Positions 16,141 to 23,797 of a DNA stretch of 56,199 bases are shown here, piece after piece. Under the pieces are notes generated by a model that did no database searches, had not been told where the DNA came from, and worked only from the letters and a program-made list of their open reading frames with translations. The DNA lies in assembly GCA_902810755.1 (NCBI GenBank), contig CADDYT010000024.1:1-56199 (forward strand), read 5' to 3'. Each line of letters opens with the position of its first letter. The stretch's first letter is position 1. The position numbers were made by a program, and so were the translations under genes. The DNA comes from Chloroflexota bacterium (GTDB taxonomy: Bacteria > Chloroflexota > Ktedonobacteria > Ktedonobacterales > Ktedonobacteraceae).

Positions 16141-16200
16141 ATAGCACGAGAAATGAAAAAGTGCCTGAGATCGCTCTCGCTCAGAATGACAGGTTTCTGG
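16141..16200. repeat. Possible solitary copy of a second dispersed repeat
   Basis: GAGATCGCTCTCGCTCAGAATGACAGG has the layout GAGAT...CGC...C...ATGACA seen in the inverted-repeat arms at 38135-38249 (GAGATGCTTCGCC...GGCATGACA). Only one arm is present here, in the gap between the WYL regulator and the rhodanese gene. Confidence 0.35.
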
Positions 16201-16265
16201 CACAGGAAACTGGGATTTCAAAAGGTGGGAGCGATTATCCGCTTTACCAGAAGGTGGAACACAGA

Positions 16266-17120
16266 ATGAACATCACGCTGATCTCTTCTGAGATGCTGCA
16301 CCAATGGATGTTGTATGCTCCTGAGAGGAAATTTAGGATAGTAGATGCGCGCCCATACGCGGATTATCAGCGCGGGCATATTCCGGGCGCGCTCTGGATA
16401 GGGTGGGAAGACTGGTGCGGGCCTGCGCCGACTCATGCCGGGGCGCAACTGCGCCAGCCCGGCTACTGGGGCGTGCTGGCTGAGTCCGCTCCAGCCGTCT
16501 TAACAGAACGGCTGGAGCAAATCGGGTTGAGCAGCGACGAACTGGTAGTGATCTACGCGGATGGCCCGCGCTCGAAGGGGCGCGAGGGGCGAGTCGGCTG
16601 GATGCTGCTCTACTATGGAGCATCGTCTGTTGCGCTGCTGGATGGCGGCTGGAGCGGCTGGCTGAGAGCGGGGGGAAAAGGAGAGGCTCCCGCGCCTGCG
16701 CCAGTCCGAGGGCGTTTCAAGGTAGATATCCAGCCTGAACGCCGCGTGCGCCTCTCGCAGCTCAGACAGGCATATGCCACCAGCAAAATGCCCCTGCTGG
16801 TGGATGCCCGCTCTCGCGCCGAATATCATGGCCTGCTGTATGACTACCAGCCGCGCAAAGGTCGGCTCCCGACCGCGCTCCACCTGCCTTATACCGAGTT
16901 TTTTACTGAGACAGGCAATTTTGTGGATCGAGATTATTACCTGCAACGAATTCCAGTGGAAGTACGAGAGGCGAAAGAGATTGTAGCCTGCTGCGAAGTA
17001 GGGGTGCGCTCGGCCCTTTTTGCGCTCCTGTACGAATACTATACCGGTCAGGTCGTTGCCAACTTCGACGGCTCGGTGATGGAGTGGGCGCTGGATCAGA
17101 CGCTGCCGATGGAACAATAA
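16266..17120 (+). CDS. Two-domain sulfurtransferase (thiosulfate/3-mercaptopyruvate type rhodanese)
   Basis: A 284-residue tandem rhodanese. The N-terminal domain has VDARPYADYQRGHIPGALWI and is catalytically silent (Asp in the loop position, IYADGP). The C-terminal domain has VDARSRAEYHG and the active loop CCEVGVRS near residue 240, where the second Cys of the pair heads the CxxGxR signature. It transfers sulfane sulfur from thiosulfate or mercaptopyruvate to an acceptor in the cytoplasm. ATG 16266 follows AAGGTGG; an upstream in-frame ATG at 16107 would add 53 residues with no family similarity. It is divergent from the WYL regulator. Confidence 0.9.
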   Translation: MNITLISSEMLHQWMLYAPERKFRIVDARPYADYQRGHIPGALWIGWEDWCGPAPTHAGAQLRQPGYWGVLAESAPAVLTERLEQIGLSSDELVVIYADGPRSKGREGRVGWMLLYYGASSVALLDGGWSGWLRAGGKGEAPAPAPVRGRFKVDIQPERRVRLSQLRQAYATSKMPLLVDARSRAEYHGLLYDYQPRKGRLPTALHLPYTEFFTETGNFVDRDYYLQRIPVEVREAKEIVACCEVGVRSALFALLYEYYTGQVVANFDGSVMEWALDQTLPMEQ

Positions 17121-17183
17121 GATATAATAACAGAACTGTATCTTTGAAAGTTTCCGTTACCTCGAAGAAAGGATAGAGAGCAT

Positions 17184-18254
17184 ATGACAACGGACTCCGC
17201 AGCTGCTGCGAGCGGGGAGAAGGCGTATCGCAGGAAGGTAGGTTTGATGGCCGAGTCGCCGAATTTTCCGGGCGACTGGAACGCGGTGGTTGAGAAAGTC
17301 AGGATTGCCGATGAGCTGGGCTTTGACTCAATCTGGCTGGGCGAGTCGTGGGGCTACGAACTGTTTACCTCAATGGCCGACCTTGTGCGCGCCACGAAGC
17401 GCATCAAGATCGGGGCGGGCATCGCCAATATTTTCTCGCGCAGCCCCGCGCTGATCGCCAGTACGGTTGCCACACTGGACGAGCGTTCGGGCGGGCGCAT
17501 CGTCCTGGGGCTTGGCCCTTCGGGCGCCAACGTAATTGAACACTGGCATGGCGTTCCCTTTGAGAAGCCTGTGCGGCGCACCCGTGAATACGTTGAGATC
17601 ATCCGCATGATTCTGCGCGGCGAGAAACTGGTCTATCATGGCGAGATATTCAATCTGGAACGTGGTTTCAAGCTGCGTTTCACGCCGCCGCGCGCGGATC
17701 TGCCCATCTATATTGCGGCGATGGGGCCGAAGAACGTGGTGCAGTCGGGCGAGATTGCCGATGGCGTGCTGCCCGTCTACTGGCCGAGCAATAAGTGGGG
17801 CGAGATGCGCGAGCAGTTGGACGAGGGGGCGCGTATTGCCGGAAGGCCGCCGCACAGCGCCGCCATCGCTCCCTACATCACTTCCATTATCATGGACGAG
17901 AACGCGACGGACGAGGAATGGGCCGCCGCCCGCTTCGCCGCCGCCGCGCCGCTGGCCTACTACGTTGGCAGGATGGGTGTCTACTACGCGCAGATGCTGA
18001 CACGCAACGGCTATGGCGAGGAGGTCAGGGCTGTGCAGGAAGCGTGGAAGCAGGGTATGAAGAGCGCGGTGCAGGCTGTGACGCCCGAATTGCTGGACGC
18101 CACAGCCATCGTTGGCACGCCGCGCCAGATCGTCGCGAAGCTCGATCAGTGGGCCGCTTCCGGCGTCGATGAGCCGGTGCTTGCCATGCCCGAAGGCTCC
18201 GTCGGGGAGGCGGGCGAAAAACTCTCCGCGCTCATGTCGGCTTTGAAAGAATAA
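17184..18254 (+). CDS. LLM-class flavin (probably F420)-dependent oxidoreductase
   Basis: A 356-residue luciferase-like monooxygenase-fold protein. Family marks are AESPNFPGDWNAVVEKVRIADELGFDSIWLGESWGYELF, then IKIGAGIANIFSRSPALIASTVATLDERSGGRIVLGLGPSG near 75-120 and PIYIAAMGPKNVVQSGEIADGVLP near 180. The long form with GLGPSG resembles F420-dependent mycobacterial and Chloroflexota homologues; FMN use cannot be excluded. The substrate is unknown. The ATG at 17184 has GAAAGGATAGAG upstream. The last 109 bases overlap, tail to tail, the M48 protease gene on the other strand. Confidence 0.87.
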   Translation: MTTDSAAAASGEKAYRRKVGLMAESPNFPGDWNAVVEKVRIADELGFDSIWLGESWGYELFTSMADLVRATKRIKIGAGIANIFSRSPALIASTVATLDERSGGRIVLGLGPSGANVIEHWHGVPFEKPVRRTREYVEIIRMILRGEKLVYHGEIFNLERGFKLRFTPPRADLPIYIAAMGPKNVVQSGEIADGVLPVYWPSNKWGEMREQLDEGARIAGRPPHSAAIAPYITSIIMDENATDEEWAAARFAAAAPLAYYVGRMGVYYAQMLTRNGYGEEVRAVQEAWKQGMKSAVQAVTPELLDATAIVGTPRQIVAKLDQWAASGVDEPVLAMPEGSVGEAGEKLSALMSALKE

Positions 18255-19393
18255 CCGATGCGGGCGGCGAACTCATCGGCGTGCTGCAAGCGTTTGCGAA
18301 CCGATGGGTGGTTGTGGAAGAGCAGTTCGACGAGCAACGGCGGCTCGACTTCGGCCAGGTTCTGGTCGCTGAGTTTCGTCATCGTGCTTTTGAACGCCTC
18401 AACCATGCGCGTCGTTTGCAGCGCGTACTCGTCGGCCTGGTACTCGACCCTGCGGCTGTAGCCGTTGCTCAGGGGCATGACGATCAGGCCGAAGATGGCG
18501 GTGAGCAGCAGAACGAAGGGAATGGTCGCGGCATCGGCCATGCTCGCATAGATGTGCGCAGTTTGCACGGCCCAGTGCAGCGCGAGGTTGGCGAGATAGA
18601 GGCCGCCGAGCGTGAGGATGGACTGGCTGATAATCAGCTTCCAGATATCGTGATGTACGTGGTGGCCCAACTCGTGCGCCAGCACCACCTCGATCTCGTC
18701 GGGCGTGTAGCGATCCAGCATGGTGTCGCCGACGACGATGCGCCGCGTATTGCCCAGACCCATCAGCGCCGCGTTCGCCGCCGTTGTTTTGTCGCTCATC
18801 TTCATCGTGAAGACGCCGCGCACGCGCGTATGGGCGCGCGCCGCCAGCGCCATCAATCGCCGCGTCAATTCGCCCTCCGGCAGCGGCGTGAACTTGTAGA
18901 ACAGCGGCAGGATGAGGACGGGCGCCAGGTTTGCCATCAGCACCGAGAAGAGCAGCATGACCAGCCCGACCCACAGCCACCACGTGTCCGGCTGCGTCGC
19001 CAGCAGCAGGTAGACGAGTTCAATTGCCGCGCACTCGAAGACCAGTCCCAGCAGCAGCCCCTTGCCCAGATCGGCCAGCCAGCCCCGCAGCGACTGCGTT
19101 GACAGCCCGTATCGATGCGGCAGCACATAGCCGCTATAATAACCGAGCGGCGCGGTGATAAGCTGATAGCCGAGCATCAGCGTCAGAAAGTAAACCAGTA
19201 TCTGCACCGGGAACCAGCCTGGCACCGGCTGCCAGTTCAACGGCTTCAGCACATTCGCCCACCAGATGCCCAGCCCGCTCGCCAGAATGACAATCACGCC
19301 GACAGCCGCAATGGCCATATCCACCAGCGACAGCCGCAGCCGTATGCGCGCATACTCCCGCGCCTTCTTCTGCCGCTTTTCGTCAATTTCCAT
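18146..19393 (-). CDS. M48 family membrane metalloprotease (Ste24/CAAX-prenyl-protease type)
   Basis: A 415-residue integral membrane protease. An M48_N region with four to five hydrophobic segments (from about residue 20, AIAAVGVIVILASGLGIWW, onward) precedes the zinc site HELGHHVHHD near 245 and the third ligand Glu in EYQADEYALQ near 330. Further helices flank the active site, as in Ste24. It probably degrades or processes membrane proteins or peptides. Start MEIDEKRQ at 19393, with AAGGAC upstream; the longer frame to 19501 is not conserved-looking. The final 37 codons overlap the LLM gene on the other strand. Confidence 0.9.
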   Translation of the reverse strand: MEIDEKRQKKAREYARIRLRLSLVDMAIAAVGVIVILASGLGIWWANVLKPLNWQPVPGWFPVQILVYFLTLMLGYQLITAPLGYYSGYVLPHRYGLSTQSLRGWLADLGKGLLLGLVFECAAIELVYLLLATQPDTWWLWVGLVMLLFSVLMANLAPVLILPLFYKFTPLPEGELTRRLMALAARAHTRVRGVFTMKMSDKTTAANAALMGLGNTRRIVVGDTMLDRYTPDEIEVVLAHELGHHVHHDIWKLIISQSILTLGGLYLANLALHWAVQTAHIYASMADAATIPFVLLLTAIFGLIVMPLSNGYSRRVEYQADEYALQTTRMVEAFKSTMTKLSDQNLAEVEPPLLVELLFHNHPSVRKRLQHADEFAARIGYSFKADMSAESFSPASPTEPSGMASTGSSTPEAAH

Positions 19394-19513
19394 AGTTGTA
19401 AGTCCTTTTGCCTGATAAAAAGATGAGAACGCAAGGTTACGAATAAACCCTGTAACACTATGGTACACCTTTGCAAGCGGAGAGACAAGGGCGATCCCCA
19501 TAGGCGTTCACTT

Positions 19514-19677
19514 AAGCCCGTGCCAGCGCCAGGCAGGCCACCCCTGGCGGGTGGCCTGCAGCTTCGTCTCTAGTAGGGCCACCCCTTGCGAGTGGCCTGG
19601 GGGTGGCGGGTGGCCTGCGTGGCGCTGGCACGGGCTTCCGTTACCGCCTCTGGGGCCATCCCTTGCGCTCGGCCTGC
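19514..19677. repeat. Composite repeat: hairpin copies inside a 27-bp inverted repeat
   Basis: Outer arms 19514-19540 and 19611-19637 pair over 27 bp with one mismatch. Between and overlapping them lie a core copy with loop CTGGC (19537-19557), a full TAGTAGG copy (19568-19600) and a partial copy. Another core (19651-19677) follows just outside. The block fills the gap between the M48 and FHA genes. Confidence 0.8.
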
Positions 19678-19715
19678 ACCGTCCGGCTTATCTGCTCTCG
19701 CTCAACTCATGCTGT

Positions 19716-21209
19716 TTACGCCTTCTTGAACGTAGCGGTTACTTTGCCGAAGGTGAGGGTGTCGCCATCGTTGAGGGGAGTCGCCTTGTCGGGTTCAAGA
19801 CGCTTGCCGTTGAGGCGCGTGGCGTTGGTGCTGTTGAGATCAGTCACGGTGTAGCTGCTGCCGATGTGTTCGATGGCTGCGTGGATGCGCGAGACGGTGG
19901 TCGCGTCTTCCATCTGGCCGAGATCGACCTCTGGTTTGATGCCGCCGAGGTCGTGGTCGTAACGACCGACCAGCGCGCGCTCGCCGGAAAGCGTGACCTG
20001 CTCTCCGTTGCTGAAGGTCAGGCTGCCCCAGGGCGTATTGACATCCGGCAATGGCTGGCTGGCGGGTCGTGCCTGGATGGGCTTCGCCGGTGCAGGTGTT
20101 GCAGGCGCGGCAGGCGTTGGAGGCGTCTGGGCCTTTGGCGTCACCTGCTGCGGGTGGACAGGCGGGACGTAGAGCGGTGCCTGCTGGCGCTGGGGCTGCT
20201 GCGGCTTCGGCGGCTCCGGCTTTGGCGTGGCAGGGATATAGGTGATGGTTGGCGTTGGCTGTGACGGCGGCTGCTGCGGCGTTGGCGGCACATATGGCTC
20301 GATTTTTGGCGGGGCCGGTTGCCGCGCTGGCTGTGGAGGCGGCGTGTAGGAAGGCGTCTGCGGCCTGGCCGGTGGCGCGGGCTGAGCAGGTGGCGTGTAG
20401 AGCGGCGTTTCCGGCTGCACCTGGCGCGGTGGCGGTGGCGTATATGTCGGCGCCGGAGCAGGAGCAGGAGCAGGTTGCGCGGCCTGGGTTGCCGTCATGC
20501 TCTGGTAGGTGGAAGCGCCACATTTCGGACAGAAGGAAGCGTCGGGCTTCAGTTCAGCCTTGCAGTTGGGGCAGAGCTGCTTCAACGTCTTGCCGCAGCC
20601 TGTGCAGAAGGTGTCGCCTTCATCATAGGGCGTGTTGCAGTTGGGGCAGCGCAGCTTGCCTGCCGGTGGCGCGACGGGCATGGGGGCAGGCGCGGGCAGC
20701 GCGTTGACGACCTGTGGCCCCGGCACGTATGGCGGCGTGTAGGACGGCGGTGGCGGCGACCACATCTGCTGCACCTGCGGCAGCAGTTGCATGGGAATCT
20801 GGCCCGCCTGCAAGCCGGGTCGCTGCTGGCGCACCAGTCCATCGACCACGTTGAGGACCTGATTGGAGAGGCTGGCCTGGCGAACCGCGCCGACGCCCGC
20901 CGTCAGCATCAACGGCCAGAGAACGGGCATGGCGACAACGCCGACCGCCCCCACCGCCGCCTTGTCCAGCCATTTCTGCTGCCCGATCATCGCCAGCACG
21001 CCGCCTGCCGTGCGCTGGATGGTCACGCTGAGCGCAGCCTGCATGCCGATGATGGCCTCAAAGTCGCCGCCCTTTTTCAACTGCACCATCATCTGATCTT
21101 TATTGCCGATCTGCTGTGCCTGGTAGCCCTGCGCCAGGTAGATATTCATCAAATCGCCGGCAAGTCGTTCGATATCTATTTCTTCGCTGTTGTAAAATCG
21201 TGCATCCAT
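19716..21209 (-). CDS. FHA-domain protein with double zinc ribbon and novel N-terminal domain
   Basis: A 497-residue protein in four parts. Residues 1-130 match the small protein encoded next door (RLAGDLMNIYLAQGYQAQQI...GQQKWLDKAAVGAVG, containing a hydrophobic stretch). Two zinc ribbons follow at about 185-235 (CPNCNTPYDEGDTFCTGCG, CPNCKAELKPDASFCPKCG), then a long Pro/Gln/Thr-rich linker. The C-terminal FHA domain (about 400-497) has GRYD, TVSRIHAA and NSTNATRLNG, the phosphothreonine-binding loops. It likely recruits a phosphorylated partner near the membrane; no Ser/Thr kinase lies in the window. Start MDARFYNSEE at 21209, after GAGAGGAAAG. The N-terminal domain is not a family I can name. 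Confidence 0.85.
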   Translation of the reverse strand: MDARFYNSEEIDIERLAGDLMNIYLAQGYQAQQIGNKDQMMVQLKKGGDFEAIIGMQAALSVTIQRTAGGVLAMIGQQKWLDKAAVGAVGVVAMPVLWPLMLTAGVGAVRQASLSNQVLNVVDGLVRQQRPGLQAGQIPMQLLPQVQQMWSPPPPSYTPPYVPGPQVVNALPAPAPMPVAPPAGKLRCPNCNTPYDEGDTFCTGCGKTLKQLCPNCKAELKPDASFCPKCGASTYQSMTATQAAQPAPAPAPAPTYTPPPPRQVQPETPLYTPPAQPAPPARPQTPSYTPPPQPARQPAPPKIEPYVPPTPQQPPSQPTPTITYIPATPKPEPPKPQQPQRQQAPLYVPPVHPQQVTPKAQTPPTPAAPATPAPAKPIQARPASQPLPDVNTPWGSLTFSNGEQVTLSGERALVGRYDHDLGGIKPEVDLGQMEDATTVSRIHAAIEHIGSSYTVTDLNSTNATRLNGKRLEPDKATPLNDGDTLTFGKVTATFKKA

Positions 21210-21334
21210 CCGCTTCTTTCCTCTCTCCTTACACGCAAGGTATGCAGAACAGAACAATGGAGGAGTAGAGTCTATTGCTGCCTGGCTACTCCTCATAATA
21301 TATCCTGTATATTACGTCTGCGCTGGCAATTTTA

Positions 21335-21760
21335 TTACGCCTGTGATGGCGCCGGGCCTGGCTGGGCCGATGGCTCCTGCTGGTGTACCAGGCCATCGAT
21401 AACGTTGAAGACCTGACTCGCGAGGGCCGCCTGGCGGAATGCTCCGAAGCCTGCCGTGATCATCAGCGGCCACAGGGGCGGGATAGCCAGTCCTGCCGCG
21501 CCTACCGCCGCCTTGTCCAGCCATTTCTGCTGCCCGACGGCCACTGCTACGCCGCCGCCCGTCTGCTGGAAGGTGACTGTCAACGCCGCCTGCATGCCGA
21601 GCAGGGCTTCAAGGTCGCCGCCCTTCCTCAATTGTACCATGATTTGCCCGTCATTGCTGATCTGCTGCGTCTGATATCCCTGTGAGCGATACAGGTTCTG
21701 CAAGTCGGTGGCGAGCCGATTGATATTCAGGTTGCTGCTGCGATAGAAACGTGTGTCCAT
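21335..21760 (-). CDS. Small paralogue of the N-terminal domain of the FHA protein
   Basis: A 141-residue protein that aligns end to end with residues 1-130 of the downstream FHA/zinc-ribbon protein. Shared signatures include RFY.S, RLA.DL.N.Y, QGYQ.QQI, GGD.EA..GMQAALTV, GQQKWLDKAAVGA and QV.NV.DGLV.QQ. A hydrophobic segment (AVGAAGLAIPPLWPLMITAGFGAF) may be membrane-embedded. It ends with a short Pro/Ala/Gln tail where the FHA protein continues into its ribbons. The start has GGAGATAG about 7 bases upstream. Tandem duplication followed by domain loss or gain is the simplest history. The function is unknown; it may compete with or partner the FHA protein. Confidence 0.8.
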   Translation of the reverse strand: MDTRFYRSSNLNINRLATDLQNLYRSQGYQTQQISNDGQIMVQLRKGGDLEALLGMQAALTVTFQQTGGGVAVAVGQQKWLDKAAVGAAGLAIPPLWPLMITAGFGAFRQAALASQVFNVIDGLVHQQEPSAQPGPAPSQA

Positions 21761-21983
21761 GATTTTCTATCTCCTCTGCCTATACTTTTTTGAAACGATA
21801 GGGTTGTAAACCAGGGATTGGTATTGTATTGAGAACATCTCTACCAGTATGTACGCTCAGGGATGTTCAGGGTTGGAAAATATGGAGAGGTAAAAGGGGA
21901 ACCAGGGCAGAACTTGCCTCCGCTCTGTTCCCCGGCGGTGATATAATAGCTATATTCTTGCAATATACGAGAGTGGAACATCC

Positions 21984-22703
21984 ATGACCGAGCAAACTGA
22001 TCGCAGAGAAGATGATGGACAGTGCGTTTCTATACAGCCGAAGCGCAAATATGAACGCGCCAACGGCGCGCATAAAAATGGCGCGACCGCCAGCGAAGGC
22101 CGGGTAAACAGTGAAGGCGAGGAGACGCTCGCGCTGGCGGAGCAAGGGCAGGGCGCGCGCTCGCGAGATACCCTGCGCTATATCATCCTGGGCCTGCTGG
22201 GAACGCGCCCGATGAGCGGCTACGATATCAAGCAATCCTTTGATCGCGCCCTTGCCAGTTACTGGAACGCGGGCAACAGCCAGATTTACACGACGCTCAA
22301 GAGCCTGAGCCACGAGAAACTGGTGGAGGCCGAAGTGATCGTGCAGAAGAGCCGCCCCAACCGCAAAGTCTACCGGCTGACTGCCGCAGGTCAGGCTGAA
22401 CTTGACCGCTGGCTGCACACGGAAGTCCCCGAACGCTTCAGCAAGGATGATTTTCTGACCAAACTCTTTTTCTGTGGCGAGACGAGCGATGACGTGGCCC
22501 TCAAGCACCTGCTGGAGCATCGCGACAGCCTGCTCAAGCAAATAGAGTACATGGAATGGGTGCGTCAGGAGTACGGCTCGCGCCCCTCACGCCGCCCGCG
22601 CCTGCTCGAATACCAGATGCTCGTGCGCGAATACAAAGAGGCCACGCTCAAGGCCGACCTGGAAGTGACCGAGCGCGCCATTGCGCGGCTGCGGGATCGG
22701 TAA
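21984..22703 (+). CDS. PadR-family transcriptional regulator with N-terminal extension
   Basis: A 239-residue protein. The PadR winged HTH spans about 65-145 (TLRYIILGLLGTRPMSGYDIKQSFDRALASYWNAGNSQIYTTLKSLSHEKLVEAEV...YRLTAAGQAELDRWL), followed by the C-terminal coiled dimerisation region typical of the Vir-type PadR group (EHRDSLLKQIEYMEW). The first 60 residues are charged and probably disordered, which is unusual for the family; an internal start near residue 60 cannot be excluded. Its stop codon abuts the inverted repeat at 22704. The target genes are unknown. Confidence 0.88.
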   Translation: MTEQTDRREDDGQCVSIQPKRKYERANGAHKNGATASEGRVNSEGEETLALAEQGQGARSRDTLRYIILGLLGTRPMSGYDIKQSFDRALASYWNAGNSQIYTTLKSLSHEKLVEAEVIVQKSRPNRKVYRLTAAGQAELDRWLHTEVPERFSKDDFLTKLFFCGETSDDVALKHLLEHRDSLLKQIEYMEWVRQEYGSRPSRRPRLLEYQMLVREYKEATLKADLEVTERAIARLRDR

Positions 22704-22833
22704 CGGCATGCCGTATGCTGGCTCCCCGTCACAGGTCGACAGCGCAGGCCACCCCTGGCGGGTGGCCTGCGGTGCCGGGTCGTATAAGAGGAATCTGGCA
22801 GGCCAGCAGAGGGAGCCAGCATACGGCATGCCG
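22704..22833. repeat. CTTGC-family core enclosed in a perfect 23-bp inverted repeat
   Basis: Arms 22704-22726 and 22811-22833 are perfectly complementary over 23 bp and enclose one hairpin core (about 22745-22770; stem GGCCACCC / GGGTGGCC with loop CTGGC). The left arm begins at the base after the PadR stop codon and the right arm ends 17 bases before the stop of the convergent MmyB-like regulator, so the element probably also terminates both genes. Confidence 0.85.
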
Positions 22834-22850
22834 GTTTTGAGCGTTCACAA

Positions 22851-23648
22851 CTACTCCGGTTGCCAGTGATGTTCCCGATATATCCTCAGCGTTTGCTGGT
22901 CGCCAGGGACGTAGGTGACGAGGGAGTAGCTGGTGATGCCGGTGAAGACGGTGGTAGCGGTGCGCAGGGCCAGACGGCCAAGCTGGCTGTGCTGGACGTG
23001 GAAGACGAAGGAGGGTTCGGGCCGCCCTTCGGGCGAGGTGGCGGCTGCTATGCGGCGGAACTCCGGCAGGGCGCGCAGGCGTTTCCACAGCTCTTTGTAT
23101 TCGGGCAGGTGCGTGATGCGCCGTGTCTGGTACTGGAAGTCGCTGACGAGGCGGCGGGCCAGGTTTTCCCATCCATAGAAGAGGCGGCGGCGCTGCGGGT
23201 CGAAGACGAGTTCGAGCAGGTGGCGTCTCTGGCCGTCCAGGCTCTCTTGCTCCGTCTCGAAGAGCGTGACAGCGGCATCGTTCCAGGAGTGCAGGTACCA
23301 GAGCCGGTTGAGCGAGTGGGCCGGGTAAGAGGTGTTGTGGACGAGCAACGAGGCCAGTTCGCCGAAGTCGAGCAGGCCGCTTTCGCTCTGCTCGATGTCG
23401 AAGTAGTGGCCGGTGAGCCGGGTGTAGGCTTCGTAGAGGCGGCGCCGCTCGTCGCTGTGCAGTTCGAGCGCGCGCGCAATGCTCTGCGCCACGTGCTGCG
23501 AAGGGTTGCGGCGCATGCCCGTTTCCAGATGATAGATGTAGGTGCGCGAGAGCCGCGTCGCCTGTGCCAGTTGCCCCTGCGACAACCCGCGTCGCTGCCG
23601 AAACTCCGTAATCAATTGCGCAAATTCCGATGGATTTTTGACAACCAT
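22851..23648 (-). CDS. XRE-family regulator with MmyB-like ligand-binding domain
   Basis: A 265-residue protein. The Cro/C1-type HTH is at residues 8-65 (FRQRRGLSQGQLAQATRLSRTYIYHLETGMRRNPSQHVAQSIARAL). The rest matches the MmyB-like sensor domain (LWYLHSWNDAAVTLFETE near 120, PQRRRLFYGWENLARRLVSDFQ near 150, and a C-terminal strand region with IYREHHWQPE). MmyB-type regulators bind fatty-acid-like ligands in studied cases. It is divergent from the beta-oxidation cluster (150 bases between start codons), so control of that cluster in response to a lipid is a contextual inference. Confidence 0.85.
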   Translation of the reverse strand: MVVKNPSEFAQLITEFRQRRGLSQGQLAQATRLSRTYIYHLETGMRRNPSQHVAQSIARALELHSDERRRLYEAYTRLTGHYFDIEQSESGLLDFGELASLLVHNTSYPAHSLNRLWYLHSWNDAAVTLFETEQESLDGQRRHLLELVFDPQRRRLFYGWENLARRLVSDFQYQTRRITHLPEYKELWKRLRALPEFRRIAAATSPEGRPEPSFVFHVQHSQLGRLALRTATTVFTGITSYSLVTYVPGDQQTLRIYREHHWQPE

Positions 23649-23737
23649 CTTTTCCTTTCCTTCTCTTCGTTAGCTACATATCCATTATGCCCCAGAATTT
23701 GTTAGCTGGCAACATGTTCTTATGGGGAAAATGTACA

Positions 23738-23743
23738 TATAAT
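23738..23743 (+). promoter_or_regulatory. Candidate -10 element upstream of the fad cluster
   Basis: TATAAT at 23738-23743, about 55 bases before the acyl-CoA ligase start. No good -35 is visible, which would fit an activator-dependent promoter, but a chance match is possible. Confidence 0.3.
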
Positions 23744-23797
23744 TAGAGCAACGGGACGTTTTTGTACTGTCATGGCTCAGAGAGGAGCTGATCGAAA

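Noticed and set aside
18281..19102. 273-residue plus-strand frame opposite the M48 protease
   Set aside because: Gln/Arg/Val-rich shadow of a gene with a clear zinc-protease motif.
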